A stretch of 64,000 nt of DNA from Burkholderia cepacia (lineage in GTDB: Bacteria; Pseudomonadota; Gammaproteobacteria; Burkholderiales; Burkholderiaceae), in NCBI RefSeq assembly GCF_029962485.1, contig NZ_CP073637.1:2232001-2296000 (forward strand), written 5' to 3'. A program made the translations under genes and the position numbers. Positions 34,301 to 44,992 of this stretch are shown piece after piece. How positions within the stretch are numbered: the first letter of the stretch is position 1; every line of letters starts with the position of its first letter. The notes beneath the pieces were generated by a model. That model had not been told where the DNA came from. It did not search any database and saw nothing but the letters and a program-made list of their open reading frames with translations.

Positions 34301-34840
34301 GGTTTCGCGGCGGCGTTCCTTGTACTTGGACACGCCCGCGGCTTCCTCGAGGAACACGCGCAGCTCTTCCGGCTTCGCCTCGATGATCCGCGCGATCATG
34401 CCCTGCCCGATGATCGCGTACGCACGCGGCCCGAGGCCCGTGCCGAGGAAGATGTCCTGGATGTCGCGGCGGCGCGCCGGCAGGTTGTTGATGTAGTAGC
34501 TCGACGTGCCGTCGCGCGTCAGCACGCGCTTCACGGCGATCTCGCCGTACTGGCCCCACTGCCCGGCCGCGCGGCCGTCGGAGTTGTCGAAGATCAGCTC
34601 GACGCTGGCCCGGCTGCCGGGCTTGCGTGCGGTCGAGCCGTTGAAGATCACGTCCTGCATCGACTCGCCGCGCAGCTCGGAGGCACGCGACTCGCCGAGC
34701 ACCCAGCGCACGGCATCGATGATGTTGGACTTGCCGCACCCGTTCGGGCCCACCACGCCGACAAGCTGGCCCGGAACCTGGAAATGCGTGGGATCGACAA
34801 AGGATTTGAAGCCAGCGAGTTTGATCGAGCTCAGACGCAC
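31328..34840 (-). CDS. smc: Chromosome segregation protein SMC
   Basis: This 1170-residue condensin ATPase starts at a GTG codon (VRLSSIKLAGFKSFVDPTHF). It has Walker A GPNGCGKSNIID near residue 32, long coiled coils, and a hinge domain near the middle (VQPWLDKHELGALPRLW onward, with ADSEQAG). The C-terminal ABC signature LLSGGEKALTATALVFAM and Walker B FCLLDEVDAPLDDAN complete the head. The frame extends to 34969 without a supported start. scpA and scpB are not in the window. zipA follows 86 bp later on the same strand. Confidence 0.97.
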   Translation of the reverse strand: MRLSSIKLAGFKSFVDPTHFQVPGQLVGVVGPNGCGKSNIIDAVRWVLGESRASELRGESMQDVIFNGSTARKPGSRASVELIFDNSDGRAAGQWGQYGEIAVKRVLTRDGTSSYYINNLPARRRDIQDIFLGTGLGPRAYAIIGQGMIARIIEAKPEELRVFLEEAAGVSKYKERRRETENRLHDTRENLTRVEDIVRELGANLEKLEAQAVVATKYKELVADGEEKQRLLWLLRKNEAAGEQQKQQRAIEQAQIDLEAQTARLREVEAQLETLRVAHYAASDAMQGAQGSLYEANAEVSRLEAEIKFIVESRNRVQAQIAALNAQREQWRAQAEKAQDELEEAEEARAMADEKAALAEDSAASKHDALPALEAKWRDAQAQLNDERARIAQTEQSLKLEAAHQRNADQQLQQLQQRHERLKGEAGGLDAPDEAQLEELRMQLAEQEEILAEAQARLADAQETVPRLDGERRAAQERVQAEAAQIHQLEARLAALKQLQENVQTEGKVQPWLDKHELGALPRLWKKLHVEAGWEAALEAVLRERLAALEVSNLDWVKAFATDAPPAKLAFYAPPAAGEPPAAVAGLRPVLSLVRIDDAGIRAVLNDWLGNVYVADDVAQALAARAQLPAGGAFVVKAGHVVTRVGVQLYAADSEQAGMLARQQEIENLTRQVRAQALLADEARTAAVRAEAAHTQATQALGDVRAQAERATQRVHALQMDVLKLAQAHERYTQRSTQIREELEEIGAQIEEQRALRAESEANFERFDGELAELQARFEDNQLAFEALDESLTQARQEARDLERGANDARFAARNAVTRIDELKRSIQVAHEQSERVAGSLEDARAELETINEQTAHTGLQDALEIRAVKEEALQAARIELDDLTAKLRASDEQRLVAERSLQPLRDRITELQLKEQAARLSVEQFAEQLVTAEVDEAALSAKLTPDLKPSYLQGEVTRLNNAINALGPVNMAALDELKAASERKVFLDAQSADLIDAITTLEDAIHKIDQETRTLLQGTFDEVNRHFSDLFPRLFGGGQAKLIMTGDEILDAGVQVMAQPPGKKNATIHLLSGGEKALTATALVFAMFQLNPAPFCLLDEVDAPLDDANTERFANLVRAMSDKTQFLFISHNKIAMEMAQQLIGVTMQEQGVSRIVAVDMETAAGFAQN

Positions 34841-34931
34841 GGCGGTATCGGATGTGAAGAAGGTGTGAAACGGACGGGGCCGCACTGCGCGGGGCCGGAC
34901 GGCCCATGCGCGCGACGCGCCCCGGAATTCA

Positions 34932-34966
34932 AAAACGGGGCCGCGCGCATACAGCGTTGGGCCCCG
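34932..34966 (-). terminator. Terminator of the EamA permease gene
   Basis: On the minus strand a 7-bp GC stem (34960-34966 with 34936-34942, CGGGGCC/GGCCCCG) is followed by TTTTTG. It lies 14 bp after the permease stop and upstream of smc, so smc probably has its own promoter in 34841-34931, although none is obvious. Confidence 0.75.
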
Positions 34967-34979
34967 CAAACGGCTTCCA

Positions 34980-35921
34980 TCATACCATCGCGCGTGCGCC
35001 GTCCCGACCGTCGCCGGGTTTGCCCGGTGCGGGCGCGGCGCGATGGACCCGGCTCGACAGCAGCGTCGCCAGCACGATGCACACGCCGCCCGCCCATTCG
35101 CGCGCGGTCGGCAGCTCGCTGGCGAACACCCACGCCGACAGCGCGGTGATCACGATCTCGAACAGCATGATGATCGACGCACGGTTCGCCGGCACCCGTG
35201 CGAGGCCGTACTGCACGAGCAGGTTATTCGACGCCATCGTCACGCCGATCGCGGCGATGATCAGCACGGCCGTCCCGAGCTGGCCGCCCGCCGGCGCGGC
35301 CGGCAGCCCTTCGAACAGCGACGCGATCGCGCCGAACACGGCCGCGCCGCCGAACAGCGTCGCGGTGCGCATTTCCGCGCGCATCTCCGGCAGCTCGCGG
35401 CTCGCCTTGATCACGAGCACGTTGCTCATCGCGAAGCTCAGCCCGGCCGCGAGGCCGGCCCATTCGGCCGGATTGGCCGGCAGCGGCAGGCCGAGCTGCG
35501 GCGACCACAGCATCAGCATCGCGCCGCCGATCGACAGCGCCGCGAGCCCCGCGCCGGCCCAGGTCAGCCGCTCGCGAAGCAGGAAGTGCGCATAGATCGC
35601 GGTCCACGCCGGGGTCAGGTAGAACAGCAGCATCACGCGCAGCACCTCCCCGTGGATCGTGCCCCACACGAAGCCGAGGTTCGTCACGCCGGCCGTCACC
35701 GCGATGCCCGGCAGCACCCAGTGCCAGCGCAGCGTCGCGATCGTGCGGTGCCGCGCGACGATCACGAACAGGAACGCCACGAGGCTCGTCAGCGCGCTCG
35801 CGAGGGTGCCCGTCACGCCGAGCGATGCGAGGATCCGCAACGGATACCAGATCAGGCCCCATACCGATGCGCCAATCAGGATGGCCAGCGTCGGCAGGCT
35901 GCCGCGTACCGCGTTATTCAT
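34980..35921 (-). CDS. EamA/DMT-family permease
   Basis: This 313-residue integral membrane protein has about ten hydrophobic segments arranged as two EamA halves (residues about 8-140 and 150-285), the pattern of drug/metabolite transporters. It starts MNNAVRGSLPTLAILIGASV and contains FYLTPAWTAIYAHFLLRERL and ASIIMLFEIVITALSAWVF, typical of the ends of each half. The substrate cannot be read from sequence; members export amino acids, metabolites or drugs. It diverges from dapC. Confidence 0.88.
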   Translation of the reverse strand: MNNAVRGSLPTLAILIGASVWGLIWYPLRILASLGVTGTLASALTSLVAFLFVIVARHRTIATLRWHWVLPGIAVTAGVTNLGFVWGTIHGEVLRVMLLFYLTPAWTAIYAHFLLRERLTWAGAGLAALSIGGAMLMLWSPQLGLPLPANPAEWAGLAAGLSFAMSNVLVIKASRELPEMRAEMRTATLFGGAAVFGAIASLFEGLPAAPAGGQLGTAVLIIAAIGVTMASNNLLVQYGLARVPANRASIIMLFEIVITALSAWVFASELPTAREWAGGVCIVLATLLSSRVHRAAPAPGKPGDGRDGARAMV

Positions 35922-35970
35922 TTGGTTCGATACCCTTTATTCGGCGGGCCCGGCCGCCGTTCCGGCAGGC

Positions 35971-35997
35971 CGTGACCGCATTCCGTCACGCTATAAT
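35971..35997 (+). promoter_or_regulatory. Candidate dapC promoter with an inverted repeat in place of a -35
   Basis: A perfect TATAAT lies at 35992-35997, about 84 bp before dapC, but no -35 match stands 16-18 bp upstream. That position is filled by the inverted repeat CGTGAC (35971-35976) and GTCACG (35985-35990). This suggests a regulator site or an activator-dependent promoter. Confidence 0.5.
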
Positions 35998-36080
35998 CGT
36001 TCGTTGCGACCCGCGCGCCGTCGGCGCCCGTTCGCAGCCGCGCGGCACGCCCGCCGCTTCTTTCGCTCCAACCGGCCGCG

Positions 36081-37313
36081 ATGGCCGCTTCGCCCGTGAA
36101 CCCTCGACTCGACTCGCTCCAGCCCTATCCCTTCGAAAAGCTGCGCGCCCTGTTCAAGGACGTGACGCCTTCCGGCGACCTCAAACCGATCAGCTTCGGC
36201 ATCGGCGAGCCCAAGCACCCGACGCCGGCGCTGATCCGCGACGCCGTGGTGGCCGCACTCGACGGCCTCGCGTCGTACCCTGCCACGGCCGGCTCGGACG
36301 CGCTGCGCACGTCGATCGCACACTGGCTCGAGCGCCGCTACGGGCTGCCGGCGATCGATCCGGCCACGCAGGTGCTGCCCGTGTCGGGCTCGCGCGAAGC
36401 GCTGTTCTCGCTCGCGCAAACGGTGATCGACGCGCGTCCGGCCGCGCAGGGCGAGAAGGCGATCGTACTCTGTCCGAATCCTTTCTATCAAATTTACGAA
36501 GGCGCGGCGCTGCTGGCCGGTGCCGAACCCTATTTCGCGAACAGCGACCCGGCCCGCAACTTCGCGTGCGACTACGCGGCCGTGCCCGACGCAATCTGGG
36601 CGCGCACGCAGCTGCTGTACGTGTGCTCGCCGGGCAACCCGACGGGCGCCGTGCTGACGCTCGACGACTGGCGCGAACTGTTCGCGCTGTCCGACCGCCA
36701 CGGTTTCGTGATCGCGTCCGACGAGTGCTATTCGGAAATCTATTTCGACGAAGCGGCGCCGCCGCTCGGCGGCCTCGAGGCCGCGCACCGCCTCGGCCGC
36801 GGCTTCGAGCGCCTCGTGATGCTGTCGAGCCTGTCGAAGCGCTCGAACGTGCCGGGCATGCGCTCGGGCTTCGTCGCCGGCGACGCGGCGCTGCTGAAGA
36901 AATTCCTGCTGTACCGCACGTACCATGGCGCGGCGCTGTCGCCGGTCTGGCAGCACGCGAGCATCGCCGCGTGGAACGACGAGGCGCACGTGCGCGAGAA
37001 CCGCGCGCTGTACCTGCAGAAATTCAATACGGTCACGCCGATGCTCGCCGACGTGATCGACGTGAAACTGCCCGACGCCGCGTTCTACCTGTGGGCCAAC
37101 GTGTCGCGCACCGGGCTGTCGGACACCGAGTTCGCCCGTCGCCTGTACGCCGACTATAATGTGACGGTTCTGCCCGGCTCGTACCTGGCGCGCGATGCGC
37201 ACGGGTCGAATCCGGGCCGCGATTTCATCCGGATCGCGCTCGTCGCGGGCACCCCCGAATGCGTCGAGGGCGCGCAACGCATCGTCGATTTCTGCCGGTC
37301 TCTCGCGCGGTAA
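36081..37313 (+). CDS. dapC: Succinyldiaminopimelate aminotransferase
   Basis: This 410-residue class I/II PLP aminotransferase transfers an amino group from glutamate to N-succinyl-2-amino-6-ketopimelate in the succinylase route to diaminopimelate and lysine. It has [39 protein letters not shown] and the PLP-lysine segment [17 protein letters not shown]. Substrate assignment rests on the dapD and dapE neighbours. ATG 36081 is taken as start; a GTG five codons later ([16 protein letters not shown]) matches the core of the family equally well. Confidence 0.92.
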   Translation: MAASPVNPRLDSLQPYPFEKLRALFKDVTPSGDLKPISFGIGEPKHPTPALIRDAVVAALDGLASYPATAGSDALRTSIAHWLERRYGLPAIDPATQVLPVSGSREALFSLAQTVIDARPAAQGEKAIVLCPNPFYQIYEGAALLAGAEPYFANSDPARNFACDYAAVPDAIWARTQLLYVCSPGNPTGAVLTLDDWRELFALSDRHGFVIASDECYSEIYFDEAAPPLGGLEAAHRLGRGFERLVMLSSLSKRSNVPGMRSGFVAGDAALLKKFLLYRTYHGAALSPVWQHASIAAWNDEAHVRENRALYLQKFNTVTPMLADVIDVKLPDAAFYLWANVSRTGLSDTEFARRLYADYNVTVLPGSYLARDAHGSNPGRDFIRIALVAGTPECVEGAQRIVDFCRSLAR

Positions 37314-37356
37314 TCGTCCATCCGATCAATTCCATCCATCTCCTGCGAAAACGAAC

Positions 37357-38183
<827 letters not shown>

Positions 38184-38184
<1 letters not shown>

Positions 38185-38552
38185 TGGCAAAGCCGCACAC
38201 CGTGGTCGTCTACGGTATTCCGAACTGCGACACCGTGAAAAAGGCCCGCGTGTGGCTTGACGATCACGGCGTCGAGTTCGAGTTTCACGACTTCAAGAAG
38301 CTCGGCGTCAGCGCGCCGCTGGTCGAAGACTGGCTGAAGGACGTGTCGCTCGACGCGCTCGTCAACAAGCGCGGCACCACGTGGCGCGGCCTGGACGACG
38401 CAATGAAGGCGGCCGCCGAAACGAAGACCGGCGCGGTCGCGCTGATGATCCACAAGCCGTCGGTCATCAAGCGTCCCGTGCTCGTCGTCAACGGCCGCGT
38501 GAAAGCGCTCGGCTTCGTGGCCGATCAATACACGGCGCTGTTTGCCGCATAG
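38184..38552 (+). CDS. ArsC/Spx-like protein (YffB type), function unknown
   Basis: This 122-residue thioredoxin-fold protein has YGIPNCDTVKKARVWLDDHG, a single active-site cysteine at residue 15 as in ArsC-like reductases, and the ending RPVLVVNGRVKALGFVADQY. True arsenate reductases have different anion-binding arginines and usually sit in ars operons, so arsenate reduction is unlikely. The gene overlaps dapD by one base and is upstream of dapE, the position of yffB in E. coli, suggesting a conserved but unexplained link to diaminopimelate synthesis. Confidence 0.9.
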
Positions 38553-39782
<1,230 letters not shown>

Positions 39783-39793
39783 TGGAGCCTCGC

Positions 39794-40702
39794 ATGACGA
39801 CACCTTTTGCTACTGTTCGCGACCTGCTGCGCTACGCGGTCACGCGCTTCTCGAAGGCGAAGCTCGCGTTCGGCCACGGCTCGGACAACGCGTACGACGA
39901 AGCGGCCTACCTCGTGCTGCGCACGCTCGACCTGCCGCTCGACACGCTCGAGCCGTTCCTCGACGCGCGCCTGCTGCCCGACGAGATCGCGGCCGTGCTC
40001 GCGGTGATCGAGCGGCGCGCGACCGATCGCGTGCCGGCCGCGTACCTCACGCATGAAGCGTGGATGCACGGCCACCGTTTCTACGTCGACGAACGTGTGA
40101 TCGTGCCGCGCTCGTTCATCGGCGAGCTGCTCGACGACGGCCTGCAGCCGTATGTCGCCGATCCCGAGCAGGTCGGCGCGGTGCTCGAACTGTGCACGGG
40201 CTCGGGCTGCCTCGCGATCCTCGCCGCGAGCGCTTTCCCGAATGCCGAAATCGACGCGGTCGACCTGTCGGACAAGGCGCTCGAAGTCGCCGAGATCAAC
40301 GTGCGCGACTACGGCCTCGAAGACCGCATCGGGTTGCACCGCGGCGACCTCTACGCACCGCTGCCTGCATTCCGCACCGACCCGGGCTCGCGCTACGACG
40401 TGATCCTGACGAACCCGCCGTACGTGAACGCATCGTCGATGGCCGCGCTGCCGCCCGAATACCAGCACGAGCCGGAGATGGCGCTCGCGGGCGGCGATGA
40501 CGGCATGGACATCGTGCGACGCATCGTCGCCGAAGCGCACCGCTGGCTGCACGACGACGGCGTGCTCGTCGTCGAGATTGGCAACGAGCGCGAGAACGTC
40601 GAAGCGGCGTTCGGCGGCCTCGAACTCACGTGGCTACCCACCAGCGCGGGCGACGACGCCGTCTTCCTGATCCAGGCATCGGACCTGCCGCGCAAGGCCT
40701 GA
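39794..40702 (+). CDS. prmB: 50S ribosomal protein L3 N5-glutamine methyltransferase
   Basis: PrmB methylates a glutamine of ribosomal protein L3. The 302-residue protein has the HemK-like N-terminal helical domain, the SAM loop VLELCTGSGCLAILAASAFP, and the catalytic NPPYVNASSMAALPPEYQHE, the extended NPPY form characteristic of PrmB. ATG 39794 has GGAG six bases upstream; an ATG at 39782 that overlaps the dapE stop lacks one. It is probably co-transcribed with dapE. Confidence 0.94.
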   Translation: MTTPFATVRDLLRYAVTRFSKAKLAFGHGSDNAYDEAAYLVLRTLDLPLDTLEPFLDARLLPDEIAAVLAVIERRATDRVPAAYLTHEAWMHGHRFYVDERVIVPRSFIGELLDDGLQPYVADPEQVGAVLELCTGSGCLAILAASAFPNAEIDAVDLSDKALEVAEINVRDYGLEDRIGLHRGDLYAPLPAFRTDPGSRYDVILTNPPYVNASSMAALPPEYQHEPEMALAGGDDGMDIVRRIVAEAHRWLHDDGVLVVEIGNERENVEAAFGGLELTWLPTSAGDDAVFLIQASDLPRKA

Positions 40703-40720
40703 GCCTTTCCGGCCCACCCG

Positions 40721-40748
40721 CCGTGCGGCGCACCATTGCGCCGCACGG
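40721..40748 (+). terminator. Strong hairpin after prmB (terminator without a T-run)
   Basis: A perfect 12-bp stem CCGTGCGGCGCA/TGCGCCGCACGG (40721-40732 with 40737-40748, loop CCAT) lies 18 bp after prmB. It is followed by TTGGGT rather than a T-run, so it may be a weak terminator or a transcript-stabilising stem. Confidence 0.55.
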
Positions 40749-40810
40749 TTGGGTAAGATGCGCGTAGGCGGCCGCCCGGCCGCATGACTTCAGGAGTCCG
40801 TCACGCGCCC

Positions 40811-42250
40811 ATGACCCTCGACTGGTTACATCTCGGCACCCTGATCCTGACCATCCACGTGCTCGGGATCGTCGCGGCGTGCCACGCGATCATGAACACG
40901 CGCACGTCGCAAGGCGCGATCGCGTGGGCCGTCTCGCTCGCGGCCATGCCGTACCTGACGCTCGTTCCGTACCTGTTCCTCGGCCGCAGCAAGTTCTCCG
41001 GCTACGTCGACGCGCGGCGCCACGAGCTGGAAATGTTGCGCATGCACACACCGCGCTCGCCGTGGCTCAGCACCGACGCGACCGACGGCCCGGCTGCCGA
41101 TGCGCTTGGCCAATCCGCCGTGCTCGCGCTGACACGGCTCGGCGGCATGCCGTTCCTCGGCGGCAACTCGGTGCGCACGCTCGTGAACGGCGACGCGACA
41201 TTCTCGGCGATCCTGTCGGCAATCGACGCCGCGCGCGACTACGTGGTCGTCCAGTTCTTCATCGTGCGTGACGATGCGCTCGGCCAGATGCTGCGCGACG
41301 CGCTGCTCGCGCGCGCGGCCGCCGGCGTGCGCTGCTGCCTGCTGTACGACAGCATCGGCAGCTTCGACCTGCCGCACAGCTACGTCGACACACTGCGCCG
41401 CGGCGGTGTCGAGGTCCATCCGTTCGCGACCAACCGTAAGTTCGTCAACCGCTTCCAGCTGAACTTCCGCAACCATCGCAAGATCGTCGTAGTCGACGGC
41501 AATCGTGCGTTCGTCGGCGGCCACAACGTCGGCGTCGAATATCTCGGCGCGAAACCGCGCCTGTCGCCGTGGCGTGACACGCACATCGAAATTCGCGGCC
41601 CGGTGGTCGCGAGCATCCAGTACGTGTTCGCCGAAGACTGGCACTGGGCGACGCAGAAGCTGCCGCCCATCGCGCTGCCGCCGCCCGCGCAGCCCGGCGA
41701 CGGCATGCATTGCCTCGCGGTGCCGATGGGGCCGGCCGACAAGCAGGAAACCGGCTCGCTGTTCTTCGTCGAGGCGATCAACGCCGCACGCGAGCGGGTC
41801 TGGATCACCACGCCGTATCTCGTCCCCGACGAAGCGGTGATCTCCGCGCTGAAGCTCGCGGTGATGCGCGGTGTCGACGTGCGCATCCTGATCCCGAGCC
41901 GGCGCGATCACTACGTGGTGTTCGAGGCGTCGAAGCTGTACGCGCGCGACCTCGTCGACGCGGGCGTGAAGGTGTTCCGTTACCAGCCCGGCTTCCTGCA
42001 CCAGAAAGTCGTGCTGATCGACGGCATCGCCGCGGCGATCGGCAGCGCGAATCTCGACAACCGCTCGTTCCGGCTCAATTTCGAGATCATGGTACTGACC
42101 GTGGACCGCGCGTTCGCCAGCGAAGTCGAGACGATGCTCGATGCCGACTTCGCGCAGGCGTACGAGGTCGATGCGAACGAATACCGCCAATCGCCCGCGT
42201 GGCGGCGCATCGCGATGCACGTCGCGCGGCTGTTCGCGCCGATTCTGTAA
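40811..42250 (+). CDS. cls: Cardiolipin synthase (phospholipase D family)
   Basis: This 479-residue membrane enzyme makes cardiolipin from phosphatidylglycerol. Two N-terminal membrane segments (LHLGTLILTIHVLGIVAACH and WAVSLAAMPYLTLVPYLFLG) precede two HKD catalytic motifs, NHRKIVVVDGNRAFVGGHN near residue 222 and LHQKVVLIDGIAAAIGSAN near 400. An ATG nine codons upstream (40784) is also in frame; neither start has a well-spaced ribosome-binding site, so the start is uncertain. Confidence 0.92.
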   Translation: MTLDWLHLGTLILTIHVLGIVAACHAIMNTRTSQGAIAWAVSLAAMPYLTLVPYLFLGRSKFSGYVDARRHELEMLRMHTPRSPWLSTDATDGPAADALGQSAVLALTRLGGMPFLGGNSVRTLVNGDATFSAILSAIDAARDYVVVQFFIVRDDALGQMLRDALLARAAAGVRCCLLYDSIGSFDLPHSYVDTLRRGGVEVHPFATNRKFVNRFQLNFRNHRKIVVVDGNRAFVGGHNVGVEYLGAKPRLSPWRDTHIEIRGPVVASIQYVFAEDWHWATQKLPPIALPPPAQPGDGMHCLAVPMGPADKQETGSLFFVEAINAARERVWITTPYLVPDEAVISALKLAVMRGVDVRILIPSRRDHYVVFEASKLYARDLVDAGVKVFRYQPGFLHQKVVLIDGIAAAIGSANLDNRSFRLNFEIMVLTVDRAFASEVETMLDADFAQAYEVDANEYRQSPAWRRIAMHVARLFAPIL

Positions 42251-42256
42251 CGGCCA

Positions 42257-42276
42257 GGGCGGCTTGTGCGCCGCCC
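42257..42276. terminator. Hairpin between convergent cls and gpx
   Basis: A 7-bp stem GGGCGGC/GCCGCCC (42257-42263 with 42270-42276, loop of 6) fills the 33-bp gap between the convergent genes. There is no T-run on either strand. Confidence 0.5.
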
Positions 42277-42283
42277 ACCGCCC

Positions 42284-42763
42284 TCACAGCAGCTTGTCGA
42301 TATCGGCGGCGATTTCGTCGGGCTTGGTCGACGGCGCGTAGCGCTTGACGATGCGGCCGTCGCGATCGACCAGGAATTTCGTGAAATTCCACTTGATCGC
42401 CTTGAGGCCGAGAATGCCGGGCGCCTCGTCGGTCAGGTAGCGGTACAGCGGATGCGCATGATCGCCCTTCACGTCGATCTTCGCGAACATCGGGAACGTG
42501 ACGCCGTAGTTGCGCTCGCAGAACGCGCCGATCTGCGCGGCGTCGCCGGGCTCCTGCTTGCCGAACTGGTTGCACGGGAAACCGAGCACGAAGAAGCCGC
42601 GCGCCGCGTACTGGTCGTACAGCTTCTGCAGGCCCGCGTACTGCGGCGTGAAGCCACACTCGCTCGCGGTGTTGACGATCAGCAGCACCTTGCCGCGATA
42701 CGCGTCGAGCGGGGCCGGCGCGCCGGCGAGCGTCTCTGCGCTGAACGAATACAGGGTGGACAT
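42284..42763 (-). CDS. Glutathione peroxidase family protein
   Basis: This 159-residue thioredoxin-fold peroxidase reduces hydroperoxides with a thiol donor. The peroxidatic residue is a cysteine (Cys36 in [19 protein letters not shown]). [14 protein letters not shown] and [13 protein letters not shown] carry the Gln and Trp of the catalytic tetrad. Cysteine forms of this family often use thioredoxin rather than glutathione. It stands alone between cls and the ABC-F gene, with a 136-bp upstream region. Confidence 0.94.
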   Translation of the reverse strand: MSTLYSFSAETLAGAPAPLDAYRGKVLLIVNTASECGFTPQYAGLQKLYDQYAARGFFVLGFPCNQFGKQEPGDAAQIGAFCERNYGVTFPMFAKIDVKGDHAHPLYRYLTDEAPGILGLKAIKWNFTKFLVDRDGRIVKRYAPSTKPDEIAADIDKLL

Positions 42764-42899
42764 CGGGCACTCCTTTTACGAAACCGGATCGACGTGGAGT
42801 CTAGGCGAAATTGCGCCGTTGCGGCATCCGTCGAGCGGCCAATGCCCGGCGCAACCTGCTCGCAGTCTAGAATAGCGGTTTTGGCCAGTCATTTCCGCC

Positions 42900-44831
42900 G
42901 TGATCCGCTTCAATCAGTTCAGCCTTGCGCGCGGCACCAAGCCGCTGTTCGAGTCGACCTCGTTCGTACTCAATCCCGCCGAGAAAGCCGGCCTGATCGG
43001 CGCGAACGGCGCCGGCAAGTCGACGCTGTTCTCGGTCCTGCGTGGCGAGCTGCACTCGGACGCCGGCGATTTCTCGATGCCGCCGTCGTGGCGGATCGCC
43101 CATGTGTCGCAGGAAACGCCCGCCGTCGACCGCTCGGCGCTCGACTACACGCTCGACGGCGACGCCGCGCTGCGCGAGATCGAGGCGCGCATCGCCGCCG
43201 CTTCCGCCACGCATGACGGCGCCGCCGAAGCAGACGCGCACGCCGCGTTCGCCGACGCCGACGGCTACACCGCGCCGGCCCGCGCCGAAGCGCTGCTGCT
43301 CGGCCTCGGCTTCACGCTTGCGCAGACGCGCGAATCCGTCTCGAGCTTCTCCGGCGGCTGGCGCATGCGCCTGAACCTCGCGCAGGCGCTGATGTGCCGT
43401 TCCGACCTGCTGCTGCTCGACGAACCGACGAACCACCTCGACCTCGACGCGATCGTCTGGCTCGAGGATTGGCTGCACCGCTACCCCGGCACCCTCGTCG
43501 TGATTTCGCACGACCGCGAATTCCTCGATTCGATCTGTAACGTCACGCTGCACCTGGAAAACCGCCAGGTGAAGCGCTACGGCGGCAACTACTCGCAGTT
43601 CGAAGTGCTGCGCGCGCAGCAACTGGCGCTGCAGCAAAACGCATACGAAAAGCAGCAGAAGACGATCGAGCACCTGCAGAGCTTCGTCGACCGCTTCAAG
43701 GCCAAGGCGACCAAGGCCAAGCAGGCGCAGAGCCGGATGAAGGCGCTCGAGAAGATGGAGCTGATCGCGCCCGCGCACATCGCGTCGCCGTTCACGTTCG
43801 AATTCCGCACGCCCGACGCCGCGCCGAACCCGATGATGGTGATGGAAGACGTCCGCTGCGGCTACCACGCCGACGGCGGCGCGGAAATCCCGATCGTCGA
43901 GCGCGTCGCGCTGTCGATCCAGAACGGCCAGCGCATCGGCCTGCTCGGCGCGAACGGCCAGGGCAAGTCGACGCTGATCAAGACGCTGGCCGGCACGCTC
44001 GCGCCGCTGTCGGGCCACGTCCGCGACGGCAAGGGTTTGACGATCGGCTATTTCGCGCAGCACCAGCTCGAAACGCTGCGTGAAGACGATTCGCCGCTCG
44101 CGCATCTGGCGCGGCTCGCACCCGATACACGCGAGCAGGAACTGCGCGACTTCCTCGGCGGCTTCAATTTCTCGGGCGACATGGCGACGAGCCCGGTCGG
44201 CCCGTTCTCGGGCGGCGAAAAAGCGCGCCTCGCGCTTGCGCTGATCATCTGGCAGAAGCCGAACCTGCTCCTGCTCGACGAACCGACGAACCACCTCGAC
44301 CTCGAAACGCGCCACGCGCTGACGATGGCGCTCGCGCAGTTCGAAGGCACGCTGATCCTCGTGTCGCACGACCGCCACCTGCTGCGTGCGACGACCGATC
44401 AGTTCATGCTGGTCGCGAAGCACCGGCTGCAACCGTTCGACGGCGACCTCGACGACTACCGCGACTGGCTGCTGCAGCACGCGGCCGAGCAGCGCGCGGC
44501 CGCGAAGGCCGACAGCGCGGCTTCGCCGGGCGCCGGCGCCGCGGCCAACCGCAAGGATCAGAAGCGGCAGGCCGCCGAGGAACGGCAACGTCTGTCGGTG
44601 CTGAAAAAGCCGCTGCAGACGCGCATCACGAAGCTCGAAAAGGAAATGGAGACGCTGCACACGGAGAAGGCGCGTCTCGACGCGTTCGTCGCCGATCCGG
44701 CGAGCTACGAAGCCGAGCGCAAGACCGAGCTGACCGACGCGATCCGCAAGCTCGGCGACATCAACACGCGCCTCGAGACGGTCGAGGCCGACTGGCTCGC
44801 CGCGCAGGAAGAACTCGAGCAGATCGGCTGA
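42900..44831 (+). CDS. ABC-F family ATPase (YheS/Uup-like)
   Basis: This 643-residue soluble protein has two ABC cassettes in one chain and no membrane segment. Walker A motifs are GANGAGKST (34-42) and GANGQGKST (about 352). Signatures are SSFSGGWRMRLNLAQAL and GPFSGGEKARLALALI, and both cassettes have LLLDEPTNHLDLD/E. An arm/linker of lysine/glutamine-rich helix lies between them, and a C-terminal coiled coil follows (KKPLQTRITKLEKEMETLH). ABC-F proteins act on the ribosome; the subgroup looks YheS-like. The start is GTG at 42900. Confidence 0.92.
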   Translation: MIRFNQFSLARGTKPLFESTSFVLNPAEKAGLIGANGAGKSTLFSVLRGELHSDAGDFSMPPSWRIAHVSQETPAVDRSALDYTLDGDAALREIEARIAAASATHDGAAEADAHAAFADADGYTAPARAEALLLGLGFTLAQTRESVSSFSGGWRMRLNLAQALMCRSDLLLLDEPTNHLDLDAIVWLEDWLHRYPGTLVVISHDREFLDSICNVTLHLENRQVKRYGGNYSQFEVLRAQQLALQQNAYEKQQKTIEHLQSFVDRFKAKATKAKQAQSRMKALEKMELIAPAHIASPFTFEFRTPDAAPNPMMVMEDVRCGYHADGGAEIPIVERVALSIQNGQRIGLLGANGQGKSTLIKTLAGTLAPLSGHVRDGKGLTIGYFAQHQLETLREDDSPLAHLARLAPDTREQELRDFLGGFNFSGDMATSPVGPFSGGEKARLALALIIWQKPNLLLLDEPTNHLDLETRHALTMALAQFEGTLILVSHDRHLLRATTDQFMLVAKHRLQPFDGDLDDYRDWLLQHAAEQRAAAKADSAASPGAGAAANRKDQKRQAAEERQRLSVLKKPLQTRITKLEKEMETLHTEKARLDAFVADPASYEAERKTELTDAIRKLGDINTRLETVEADWLAAQEELEQIG

Positions 44832-44898
44832 GGCTGAACGCGGCGGCCGATACGCGCGCACGGCGCGCCGGCTGCCGCGGGTGATCGACACCCCACCG

Positions 44899-44948
44899 GG
44901 CCTTGTCCGGGCCCGGATACGACAAGGCCGGGCACACTGGCCCGGCCT
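44899..44948 (+). terminator. Two mutually exclusive hairpins after the ABC-F gene
   Basis: Stem A is GGCCTTGTC/GACAAGGCC (44899-44907 with 44921-44929). Stem B is AGGCCGGG/CCCGGCCT (44925-44932 with 44941-44948). They share 44925-44929, so only one can form fully at a time. Stem B is followed by GTTGATT, a weak terminator-like tail. Confidence 0.5.
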
Positions 44949-44992
44949 GTTGATTGAATTGCCGCTGCTCGGCCAATCGCCGCACCACCGGC

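Noticed and set aside
31169..35149. Plus-strand frame of 1326 codons
   Set aside because: It is antisense to smc; the leucine/arginine-rich translation mirrors the coiled-coil codons of SMC.
42867..44891. Minus-strand frame of 674 codons
   Set aside because: It is antisense to the ABC-F gene, which has two complete ATPase cassettes.
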